In this document: positions 1-5,341 of the stretch, one piece after another
Numbering within the stretch: position 1 is the stretch's first letter
Layout of the letters: each line of letters begins with the position of its first letter
Assembly (NCBI GenBank): GCA_018830365.1
Contig: JAHJSK010000010.1
Location: forward strand, 1 to 5,341
Direction: 5' to 3'
Length of the DNA: 5,341 nt
DNA from: Patescibacteria group bacterium
Lineage (GTDB): Bacteria; Patescibacteriota; Minisyncoccia; Minisyncoccales; CG1-02-41-26
Position numbers and translations under genes: made by a program
Notes under the pieces: model-generated
Database searches by the model: none
Told to the model about the DNA's origin: nothing
What the model saw: the letters and a program-made list of their open reading frames with translations, nothing else

Positions 1-1
1 A

Positions 2-1924
2 GCAAAAAATTTTTTATCGGAAATTAAAATTTGGTTAGGAGATGATTATGCAATTAATGCTTGGCAATACATAATTAATTGGCAAGCCGTTGATGAAACA
101 GATGAACAATTAAATTATTATCAAATAGAAACAAAGCAGGATCAAGGAGAATGGCAGGATTTAATAAACCAAACAAAAGAAAAAAGCGCGAACTTTTCCA
201 TTAGTCAAGATTTTACAACTTATTATTTTAGAGCAAAAGCGGTATTTATTGACGGAAGAGAAAGCGTGTCTAAAGAAATTTCCGCGCCGTTTGCCTCGCG
301 TCCAGTAATTATTAACGAGGTGATGTATCATCCAGAAGAAGACGCGTATTATGAATATATTGAGTTGTACAATCTTTCGTCAGCGGAAATTGATTTGGCA
401 AGCTGGAAATTAAAAATCGGAGAGACAATTGAAAAACTGGAATTAGCTACTGGAACTTCAACTATTATCAAACCGAATGCCTTTGTTGTAATCGGAGACA
501 AACCGAGCAAACCGAGCGACAAAAATATTTACGACGGATTTTACGCGATTGAATGTAATTCAGAAAAAATTTGTCTTCAAATAGATGACGCGAGTTTTGG
601 CAATGGGGGATTGAGCAATCAAGGAGAAACTATTGCCTTACTAAATGATAAAGATGAAATCATAGATGAAATTAGTTATACAAAAGCAAGCCAGGATCAA
701 GGCAAAGCATTGCAAAAAATCAATCCTTATAGTTTGTCTTCGCATGAGAGCAATTTTTCTTTAATTTCCGGCTCGCCAAATCAGGCAAACCCGTGTCTTA
801 ATTTTTCCGCCCCGACCCATATTTTAAACGATTATATTATTTTTGAAAATACTATTTTTACAAGCAAGGCGTCTCCTTATCTTTTGTTTTCAGATTTTTC
901 TAATTCTCCTACATTGGCAGAAAACAAAACTTTAATAATTGAGCCGGGCGTAATTTTAAAACCTCAAAACGCGGAAGGAGTTAGTTTAACAATTCAAGGC
1001 ACTTTAATTGCCAAAGGAACAAGCGAAAAACCAATTAAATTCACTTCGCCAAATCAGGAACCATTGCCAGGGGATTATGGCCAAGCATTGTCATTTACAT
1101 CTGAAAGCAAGGATTCGGTTTTGGACTATGCGGTTTTTGAATATGGCGATCTCATTATGCTTTCCTTTCCAATGATGAGCGTGTTTGAAACAAATATAAA
1201 AATAAAAAATTCTGTTTTTAGAAAATCTTTGTCTTCTGCTTTGTCATTAATTGAAGCTGACGCTGAAATAGAAAACACGCTTTTTGAAGACAATGAAAAT
1301 ATCGGTCTTTCCATTCAAGGCGGCGCAACAAAAATAATCAATTCTTCTTTTAAAAATAATCAATTAGGAATAGATGTATTTCAGGCGGGTCAGGTTTTTT
1401 TGCAAAACAATGTTTTTTCGGAAAATCAGAAACCCATTTCTTTTACCATTGATAGCGCCATTAATTTTGACGAGACAAATAAAATGGAAAACAATAATAT
1501 TCAGGGCGTTTTAATTAATACAAAAAAAACATCGCAAACAGCGACAAATACCTTGGAAGCACTGCCATTCCCTTATGTTTTAGAAAATTCGTTGGATATT
1601 ATGGAAGGACAATCATTGTTCATTAACCCGGGAGCAGTTATCAAATTGCTCGGGGATTTTTCTATTTTTGAAGTCAAGGGAAATTTATTCGCTCAAGGCA
1701 CAGAAGGCAATCCTATTATTTGGACTTCATTAAAAGATGACCAATATCTTGGCGACACTAATAACGACGGAGAAAACAGCGCGCCAGCAAAAGGGGATTG
1801 GCAAGGCATTCAAATTTTTAACAAGGCTGATTTAAAAAATATTAAATTAAGATATAGTATAGAAAATCCTATCTATATTAAGCAAGGCGCTGAAGTTATT
1901 CAAGAAAATGTTATTATTGAGTGA
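2..1924 (+). CDS. FN3-like / lamin-tail / right-handed beta-helix surface protein, 5' end missing
   Basis: The reading frame is open from the left edge, so the gene starts upstream; 640 residues are visible and the internal GTG at 266 is not the start. Residues about 15-98 look like a fibronectin type III domain (INWQAVDE, YYQIE, then YYFRAKAVF near the end). Residues about 101-265 match a lamin-tail domain: VIINEVMYHP, then EYIELYN, SWKL, NQGETIALL and a closing SGSPNQAN. The rest is a probable right-handed beta-helix. It contains two related blocks, about 308-349 and 536-576, each reading roughly 'L-I-PG-(V)IK ... GTLxAxGTxxxPIxxTS'. The second is followed by DTNNDGENS, a likely Ca-binding loop, and GDWQGI, an arrangement seen in many bacterial beta-helix surface proteins. 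Such proteins are normally exported and may bind surfaces or polymers; the signal peptide would lie upstream and is not seen. The chain ends about 40 residues after GDWQGI, which is short for this fold. The specific function is unknown. Confidence 0.85.
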   Translation, partial: AKNFLSEIKIWLGDDYAINAWQYIINWQAVDETDEQLNYYQIETKQDQGEWQDLINQTKEKSANFSISQDFTTYYFRAKAVFIDGRESVSKEISAPFASRPVIINEVMYHPEEDAYYEYIELYNLSSAEIDLASWKLKIGETIEKLELATGTSTIIKPNAFVVIGDKPSKPSDKNIYDGFYAIECNSEKICLQIDDASFGNGGLSNQGETIALLNDKDEIIDEISYTKASQDQGKALQKINPYSLSSHESNFSLISGSPNQANPCLNFSAPTHILNDYIIFENTIFTSKASPYLLFSDFSNSPTLAENKTLIIEPGVILKPQNAEGVSLTIQGTLIAKGTSEKPIKFTSPNQEPLPGDYGQALSFTSESKDSVLDYAVFEYGDLIMLSFPMMSVFETNIKIKNSVFRKSLSSALSLIEADAEIENTLFEDNENIGLSIQGGATKIINSSFKNNQLGIDVFQAGQVFLQNNVFSENQKPISFTIDSAINFDETNKMENNNIQGVLINTKKTSQTATNTLEALPFPYVLENSLDIMEGQSLFINPGAVIKLLGDFSIFEVKGNLFAQGTEGNPIIWTSLKDDQYLGDTNNDGENSAPAKGDWQGIQIFNKADLKNIKLRYSIENPIYIKQGAEVIQENVIIE

Positions 1925-1949
1925 ATTGCGAAATGTAAAATTTTAAAAT

Positions 1950-3206
1950 ATGACAAAAAAATTAGATCCAATGCCCTTTTTGAGAAAAAAGCGCTGGATA
2001 AATAAAAAAAACACTCCGAAAACATTTTTTAAGTGTCCCGGTCAAAAATCTAAGGTCTATTTAGATTACGCCGCAACTACTCCAACCGACCCGCGAGTTG
2101 TTAATGCAATGTTGCCGTGGTTTTTTGAAAAATTTGGCAATACAATGTCTCTGCATAGTTTTGGCCAGGAAGCAAAAAATGCGCTGGAGAAAAGCAGAGA
2201 AGCAGTGGCGGGCTTAATGGGAGCAAAATCCGATGAAATAATTTTTACCAGCTCTGCCACGGAAAGCAATAATTTGGCATTAAAAGGAGTTGCATTGGCC
2301 AATAGGGGAAAAGGGAATCACATTATTATTTCTCAAATTGAACACCCTTGCATTTTGGAAAGCGCTAAATGGTTGGAAACGCAAGGTTTTGAAATAACAA
2401 AAATAAAAAATGATAAATATGGATTGATTGATCCCGAAGATGTAAAAAAAGCGATTCAAAAAAATACGATCTTGGTTTCAATTATGCATGCCAACAATGA
2501 AATAGGAACAATTCAACCAATTGAAGAGATTGGCAAGATTTGCAAAAAAAAGGGAGTTTATTTTCACACCGATGCCTCGCAAAGTTTTGGCAAAATTCCC
2601 ATTAATGTTAACGAAATGAACATAGATTTGCTTACTGCTTCTTCCCATAAAATGTATGGTCCAAAAGGAGTTGCTTGCTTATTTGTCAAAGAAGACACAA
2701 AAATTGCTCCGATCCTGCATGGCGGGGGACAGGAAACAGGGATAAGGCCTTCAACCATAAATTTGCCAGGCATTGTGGGATTTGCAAAGGCCTGTGAGAT
2801 TTGCAAAAAAGAAATTTACAAAGAATCAGCGAGATTAATAAAATTAAGAGATAAATTAATAAATACAATTTTGAAAAAAATTAATGGCTCTCGGCTCAAT
2901 GGTCATCCTGAAAAACGATTGCCGAACAATGCTAATTTTTCTTTTGATTTCATTGAAGGCGAAGCATTAATGATTCAGCTTGACCTTTTGGGCGTTGCTG
3001 TTTCCACTGGTTCGGCTTGCGCTAGCGCGCATCTTGAACCCAGTTATGTGCTTTTAGCTATAGGATTAAAACCAAGGCAAGCGCATGGCTCCTTAAGATT
3101 GAGTTTAGGCAGATGGACAACAGAAAAAGAAATTAACTATGTTTTGAAAATTTTGCCCGAATTCGTTGAAAAATTGAGAAAAATTTCTTCTCTTAAAAAT
3201 TGGTAA
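1950..3206 (+). CDS. iscS: Cysteine desulfurase, IscS/NifS group I (PLP enzyme)
   Basis: Converts L-cysteine to alanine and holds the sulfur as a cysteine persulfide for Fe-S cluster assembly or tRNA thiolation in the cytoplasm (EC 2.8.1.7). The 418-residue product aligns by eye along its whole length with E. coli IscS. It has YLDYAATTP at 38-46, the PLP-stacking His131 in EHPC, Asn183 in NNEIGT, Asp208 and Gln211 in HTDASQS, the PLP lysine Lys234 in SSHKMYGPKG, HGGGQE at 257-262, the persulfide Cys357 in STGSACAS, and Arg383 in SLRLSLGR. The SACAS loop and EPSYVL after it place it in group I. Residues 1-35 are a lysine-rich extension that IscS lacks; the only in-frame ATGs before the core are at 1950 and 1971, and neither has a clear ribosome binding site. 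It starts 25 bp after the beta-helix gene, so cotranscription is possible. No iscU, iscA or mnmA is in the window, so the sulfur acceptor is unknown. The function is firm; the start is less so. Confidence 0.96.
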   Translation: MTKKLDPMPFLRKKRWINKKNTPKTFFKCPGQKSKVYLDYAATTPTDPRVVNAMLPWFFEKFGNTMSLHSFGQEAKNALEKSREAVAGLMGAKSDEIIFTSSATESNNLALKGVALANRGKGNHIIISQIEHPCILESAKWLETQGFEITKIKNDKYGLIDPEDVKKAIQKNTILVSIMHANNEIGTIQPIEEIGKICKKKGVYFHTDASQSFGKIPINVNEMNIDLLTASSHKMYGPKGVACLFVKEDTKIAPILHGGGQETGIRPSTINLPGIVGFAKACEICKKEIYKESARLIKLRDKLINTILKKINGSRLNGHPEKRLPNNANFSFDFIEGEALMIQLDLLGVAVSTGSACASAHLEPSYVLLAIGLKPRQAHGSLRLSLGRWTTEKEINYVLKILPEFVEKLRKISSLKNW

Positions 3207-3235
3207 TGGTTAATATTGGAATAAAAATGAAACGC
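3204..3235 (+). repeat. Left inverted-repeat arm of the 225-bp element
   Basis: This arm runs from TAATGGTTAATATTGGAAT to GAAACGC and is the reverse complement of 3397-3428 apart from positions 3223 and 3227. Its first three bases are the TAA stop of the cysteine desulfurase. The match stops sharply on both sides: the outer neighbour is G3203 opposite G3429, and inside the next bases differ. Confidence 0.8.
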
Positions 3236-3267
3236 ATTAGAGTTTAATTTGAGAATTTTTGTTGATT

Positions 3268-3300
3268 GGAAATTTTAACTTTTTGATTAAAATTTTTTTT
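3268..3300 (+). terminator. Possible weak rho-independent terminator after the cysteine desulfurase
   Basis: AAATTTTAA at 3270-3278 pairs perfectly with TTAAAATTT at 3287-3295 around an 8-nt loop, and G3268-G3269 can add G-U pairs. The stem runs into an unbroken T tract at 3293-3300. The geometry and position, 62 bp past the desulfurase stop, fit a terminator. The stem is purely A/T and so weak, and such pairings arise by chance in DNA this AT-rich. A longer imperfect pairing, 3244-3255 with 3299-3310 (11 of 12), encloses it. It lies inside the 225-bp element, so it may be part of that element's own structure. Confidence 0.3.
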
Positions 3301-3396
3301 CTCAATTTAATCAATTTTTCTTTGTTCATATGATTGATAGATTAATAATAATATTTTATTAGTCCACCAACTCAAAAAGCAAAATTCAAATATGGG

Positions 3397-3428
3397 GCGT
3401 TTCACTTTCATTCCAATATTAACCATTA
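3397..3428 (-). repeat. Right inverted-repeat arm of the 225-bp element
   Basis: This arm runs from GCGTTTCACTTTC to AATATTAACCATTA and mirrors 3204-3235 with two differences (C3405 and C3409). It lies 28 bp before the first block of the GC-rich palindromic repeat, so two unrelated repeat structures sit next to each other upstream of topA. Confidence 0.8.
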
Positions 3429-3456
3429 GTGTTTGAAAATTCATTGAAAATTGCCG

Positions 3457-3512
3457 CCCTACGGGTGGTCATCCGCAGGACGATCACCCTACGGGAGATG
3501 TCCTGAAGGGAC
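3457..3512. repeat. GC-rich compound palindromic repeat, copy A (intergenic, just upstream of topA)
   Basis: This is a sharp GC-rich island in AT-rich DNA. It starts and continues with two copies of CCCTACGGG (3457-3465 and 3487-3495) flanking a hairpin, 3466-3474 paired with 3478-3486 around GCA (one mismatch, one G-T). The two CCCTACGGG blocks also pair with each other at their GGG/CCC ends, so 3457-3495 is one long imperfect palindrome. A further small hairpin, GTCCT-GAA-GGGAC, lies at 3500-3512, followed by CAAAAA. A 10-bp direct repeat, ATTGAAAATT, flanks the island at 3443-3452 and 3517-3526, which could be a target duplication. A related copy lies inside topA at 4764-4839. It may be a mobile palindromic element of the REP or Rickettsia-palindrome kind. 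If transcribed it would form a structured leader for topA. Confidence 0.7.
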
Positions 3513-3539
3513 AAAAATTGAAAATTATAAAATAATTTT

Positions 3540-5341
3540 ATGAAATTAATAATTGTAGAATCGCCCACAAAAGCGAAAACTATTTCAACATTTTTAGGCA
3601 AGGAATATCAAATTATTGCCACAATGGGTCATATTCGTGATTTACCAAAAAGCGAACTGGGCGTTGATGTTGAAAATAATTTTGAGCCCAAATATGTAAT
3701 TCCTCTTAAGGCGAGAAAAACAATAGGCCTGTTAAAAAAAGAAAGCGAAAAAGCGGATTTAATTATTTTAGCTACTGACGAAGACAGGGAAGGCGAAGCC
3801 ATTGCCTGGCATATTACCCAGATTTTAAATTTAGACAATGTCAAATGTCAAATGTCAAATGTCAAATGTCAAAATAGGATTGTTTTCCACGAAATCACCA
3901 AAACAGCCATTGAAGAAGCGATAAAAAATCCAAGAAGCATTGACTCTGCTCTTGTTGACGCCCAACAAGCAAGAAGGGTTTTGGATAGAATTGTCGGGTA
4001 CAAGCTCTCTCCTTTTCTGTGGAAAAAAGTAGCCAGAAGATTGTCCGCGGGAAGAGTTCAGTCAGCAGCGGTAAAATTGGTTTGCGACAGAGAGGAAGAA
4101 ATAAAAAAATTTATTCCTCAAGAGCATTGGACAATCGTCGCTTCGCTCCTCAAAATCAAAAATCAAATCGCAAAAATCAAAAATAATGAATTTGAAGCAA
4201 TTTTAGTAAAAAAAAATGGAAAAATAATACCAAAATTAGGCATTGAATCAAAAGAACAAGCGGAAAAAATTTTAGAGGAATTAAAAGGAGCTGAATATAA
4301 AATAATTAGCATTGAAAAAAAAGAGGTGAAAAGAAATCCTTTGCCCCCATTTACCACCAGCTCTTTACAACAGGAGTCGTGGCAAAAATTTCATTGGCCA
4401 GCAAAACTTACTATGGGAATAGCTCAAAATTTATACGAGCATGGACTTATTACTTATCATCGCACTGACTCTTTGAATTTATCAAGCCAAGCTCTTGGCG
4501 CGGCGAAAAATTTTATTAAAACAAATTTTGGCGAAAATTATGCCGCAGGATTTTTAAGAAATTTTAAAACAAAAAGCAAAGGAGCGCAGGAAGCGCACGA
4601 AGCAATTAGGCCAACCGTCCCGGAAAAAACACCGGAAAACACAAAAAACAATCTTGAAGCAAAACAACAAAAACTTTACGACTTAATTTGGCGAAGATTT
4701 ATTGCTTGCCAGATGAGCCAAGCCATTTTTGATTCCACTGCTGTGGAAATTGAAGCTGGAAATTCAAAAACAACCCTACGGGGCGTCTCGTCCTTCGGAC
4801 GATCCAGCAAAATCAACCCTATGGGGAGTCCGTCAAAAAGCGTTCAGCAAAATAATTACATTTTTAGAGCAAATGGACAAATTTTGAAATTTGACGGCTT
4901 TTTAAAAGTTTATCCGATTAAATTTAAAGAAACAGAATTGCCGGGATGCGAAAAAGATGAAATTTTAGAATTGATAAAATTAATTCCTTTTCAGCATTTT
5001 ACACAACCGCCAGCAAGATATACAGAAGCCAGTTTAATTAAAGCGTTGGAAGAAAATGGCATTGGTCGGCCATCAACATACGCTCCGATTTTATTCACTA
5101 TTCAGGCAAGAAATTATGTGGAAAAAAATGAAGACAAAAAATTTCAACCAACAGAAATTGGAACCGTGGTTAATGAGGTTTTGACAATTCATTTCCCGGA
5201 AATTGTTGATATAAAATTTACCGCTCAAATGGAGGAAAAATTAGATGAAATTGCCCTTGGAAAAGAAAAATGGACAGCGGTAATAAAAGAATTTTACGAA
5301 CCGTTTGAAGAAAATCTCCAAAAAAAATATCAGGAAGTTTC
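3540..5341 (+). CDS. topA: DNA topoisomerase I (type IA), 3' end beyond the window
   Basis: Relaxes negatively supercoiled DNA by nicking one strand through a tyrosine-phosphate link. The first 600 codons are present and the frame is unbroken to the right edge. The TOPRIM domain starts at once with MKLIIVESPTKAKTI (Glu7, Lys11) and has the metal-binding ATDEDREGEA (Asp80, Asp82, Glu84). Then come LSAGRVQSAA from 168, PFTTSSLQQE, and the active-site Tyr306 in LITYHRTDS with Arg308. His353 lies in QEAHEAIRPT, and GIGRPSTYAP is around 508-517. The ATG at 3540 fits the family N-terminus exactly, but no Shine-Dalgarno sequence precedes it. The C-terminal zinc-ribbon region lies past the window. 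Unusually, three repeat-derived stretches sit in frame: residues about 100-112, 205-215 and 409-439. All fall between conserved motifs and no catalytic motif is disturbed, so the enzyme is probably active. Confidence 0.96.
   Translation, partial: MKLIIVESPTKAKTISTFLGKEYQIIATMGHIRDLPKSELGVDVENNFEPKYVIPLKARKTIGLLKKESEKADLIILATDEDREGEAIAWHITQILNLDNVKCQMSNVKCQNRIVFHEITKTAIEEAIKNPRSIDSALVDAQQARRVLDRIVGYKLSPFLWKKVARRLSAGRVQSAAVKLVCDREEEIKKFIPQEHWTIVASLLKIKNQIAKIKNNEFEAILVKKNGKIIPKLGIESKEQAEKILEELKGAEYKIISIEKKEVKRNPLPPFTTSSLQQESWQKFHWPAKLTMGIAQNLYEHGLITYHRTDSLNLSSQALGAAKNFIKTNFGENYAAGFLRNFKTKSKGAQEAHEAIRPTVPEKTPENTKNNLEAKQQKLYDLIWRRFIACQMSQAIFDSTAVEIEAGNSKTTLRGVSSFGRSSKINPMGSPSKSVQQNNYIFRANGQILKFDGFLKVYPIKFKETELPGCEKDEILELIKLIPFQHFTQPPARYTEASLIKALEENGIGRPSTYAPILFTIQARNYVEKNEDKKFQPTEIGTVVNEVLTIHFPEIVDIKFTAQMEEKLDEIALGKEKWTAVIKEFYEPFEENLQKKYQEV
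3837..3873 (+). repeat. 7-bp tandem repeat (AATGTCA x5) inside topA
   Basis: Five perfect copies of AATGTCA run from 3837 to 3871, followed by AA of a sixth. They encode topA residues about 100-112 (NVKCQMS, then NVKCQ), between the TOPRIM acidic motif and RIVFHEIT, where other TopA proteins have a short link. Because 7 is not a multiple of 3, the array reads as the same heptapeptide cycle in all three forward frames, with no stop. The minus strand contains TGA in every cycle. Gain or loss of one unit would shift the topA frame; changes of three units would keep it. Confidence 0.9.
4152..4184 (+). repeat. A-rich direct duplication inside topA (21-bp period)
   Basis: AAAATCAAAAAT occurs at 4152-4163 and again at 4173-4184, exactly 21 bp apart, so the repeat is in frame and gives KIKN-QIA-KIKN (residues about 205-215). 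It lies in the loop after WTIVASL and before NEFEAILVKKNGK, where the family length varies. It could be an expanded loop made by slippage or a degenerate short repeat. The sequence is low-complexity, so a chance origin is possible. Confidence 0.5.
4764..4839. repeat. GC-rich compound palindromic repeat, copy B, inserted in frame in topA
   Basis: This copy has the same order as the intergenic one: CCCTACGGG (4774-4782), a hairpin TCGTCC-TTC-GGACGA (4788-4802, six perfect pairs), GATC, then CCCTATGGGG (4817-4826), AGTCCGTC and CAAAAA. Relative to copy A it has about 12 extra bases (4805-4816) before the second block and lacks most of the final hairpin. TCAAAAA flanks it at 4764-4770 and 4833-4839, spaced 69 bp, which is 23 codons. 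CAGCAAAAT is also repeated at 4805-4813 and 4845-4853. The translated stretch, residues about 409-439, is rich in Ser, Gly, Lys and Asn. It separates VEIEAGN from YIFRANGQILKFDGF, which are nearly adjacent in typical TopA. The forward frames are almost stop-free, so insertion could be tolerated in any of them. Confidence 0.75.

Larger units (their letters stand above)
3204..3428. mobile_element. MITE-like element, 225 bp, bounded by 32-bp inverted repeats
   Basis: The ends 3204-3235 and 3397-3428 are inverted copies matching at 30 of 32 positions. The two differences pair A3223 with C3409 and A3227 with C3405. The 161-bp centre is very AT-rich and has no convincing ORF. A noncoding element of this size with long terminal inverted repeats fits a miniature inverted-repeat transposable element. 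The outermost bases are TA at both ends, which would suit a TA target duplication as used by IS630/mariner transposases, but TA is so common here that this is weak. The left end begins with the TAA stop of the cysteine desulfurase, so the element abuts that gene or supplies its stop. Alternatives are a structured 3' RNA or a chance-preserved duplication. On the minus strand both mismatches become G-U pairs, so an RNA from that strand could fold along the full 32 bp. No transposase is nearby. Confidence 0.55.

Noticed and set aside
1126..1314. Minus-strand reading frames within the three genes (for example 1126-1314, 2066-2302, 2564-2868, 3629-3844, 4163-4357)
   Set aside because: Each is under 85 codons, lies antisense to a well-supported gene, resembles no known protein and has no ribosome binding site that I can see.
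266..1924. Beta-helix gene starting at the GTG at 266
   Set aside because: The same frame is open to the left edge and encodes a plausible FN3-like domain, so the GTG is an internal valine and the gene begins upstream.
1922..1924. TGA read as glycine (Gracilibacteria/SR1 code)
   Set aside because: No in-frame TGA occurs in the desulfurase or in topA, and read-through of this one gives unrelated lysine-rich sequence, so TGA is a stop.
1931..1949. Ribosome binding site or terminator between the beta-helix gene and the desulfurase
   Set aside because: The 25-bp gap is A/T-rich without a GGAGG-like word, and AAAATTTTAAAAT is only a low-complexity self-complementary run with no usable loop.
3526..3531. 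TATAAA as a -10 box giving a leaderless topA transcript
   Set aside because: The spacing to the ATG at 3540 would fit, but no -35 box is present at the right distance and such words are common in this AT-rich DNA.
3419..3601. Minus-strand reading frame across the palindromic repeat and the topA start
   Set aside because: It is 60 codons, runs through the repeat and opposite the conserved TOPRIM start, and has no recognisable features.
3837..3873. CRISPR array
   Set aside because: The units are 7 bp and directly adjacent, with no spacers, so this is a simple tandem repeat.

Overview
The window is AT-rich bacterial DNA with three genes, all on the + strand. They are the 3' part of a secreted-type lamin-tail/beta-helix protein (2-1924), a complete IscS/NifS-type cysteine desulfurase (1950-3206), and the first 600 codons of DNA topoisomerase I (3540 to beyond the window end). 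Several things fit a Patescibacteria/CPR (Parcubacteria-like) genome: low GC, A/T-rich codon use, a large FN3 + lamin-tail + beta-helix protein, little sign of Shine-Dalgarno sequences, and short repeats scattered between and inside genes. This is an inference from style, not from a marker gene. TGA stops the first gene and does not occur in frame in the other two, so the ordinary bacterial code applies, not the TGA=Gly code of Gracilibacteria/SR1.

Layout: The beta-helix gene is open at the left edge and ends only 25 bp before the desulfurase start, so the two could share a transcript. The desulfurase has every expected catalytic residue and an unusual basic N-terminal extension of about 35 residues. 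A 333-bp gap (3207-3539) separates it from topA and is almost filled by two repeat structures. The first is a 225-bp element bounded by 32-bp inverted repeats (30 of 32 pairs match), whose left end contains the desulfurase stop codon. The second is a GC-rich compound palindrome at 3457-3512.

The most interesting signal is in and before topA. The enzyme core is intact (TOPRIM acidic residues, active-site Tyr306, GRPSTY motif), but the gene carries three stretches of extra, repeat-derived sequence, all in frame. These are five copies of a 7-bp unit (3837-3873), a 21-bp-period A-rich duplication (4152-4184), and a second copy of the GC-rich palindromic element found just upstream of the gene (4764-4839). 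The last adds about 31 residues in what should be a tight beta-hairpin. This resembles the palindromic elements that invade Rickettsia proteins, and suggests a small repeat family that moves between intergenic and coding positions and can be translated.

The three genes have no evident shared pathway. The desulfurase supplies sulfur for Fe-S clusters or tRNA thiolation, topoisomerase I relaxes negative supercoils, and the beta-helix protein probably works outside the cell. No RNA gene, CRISPR array or replication origin was recognised.
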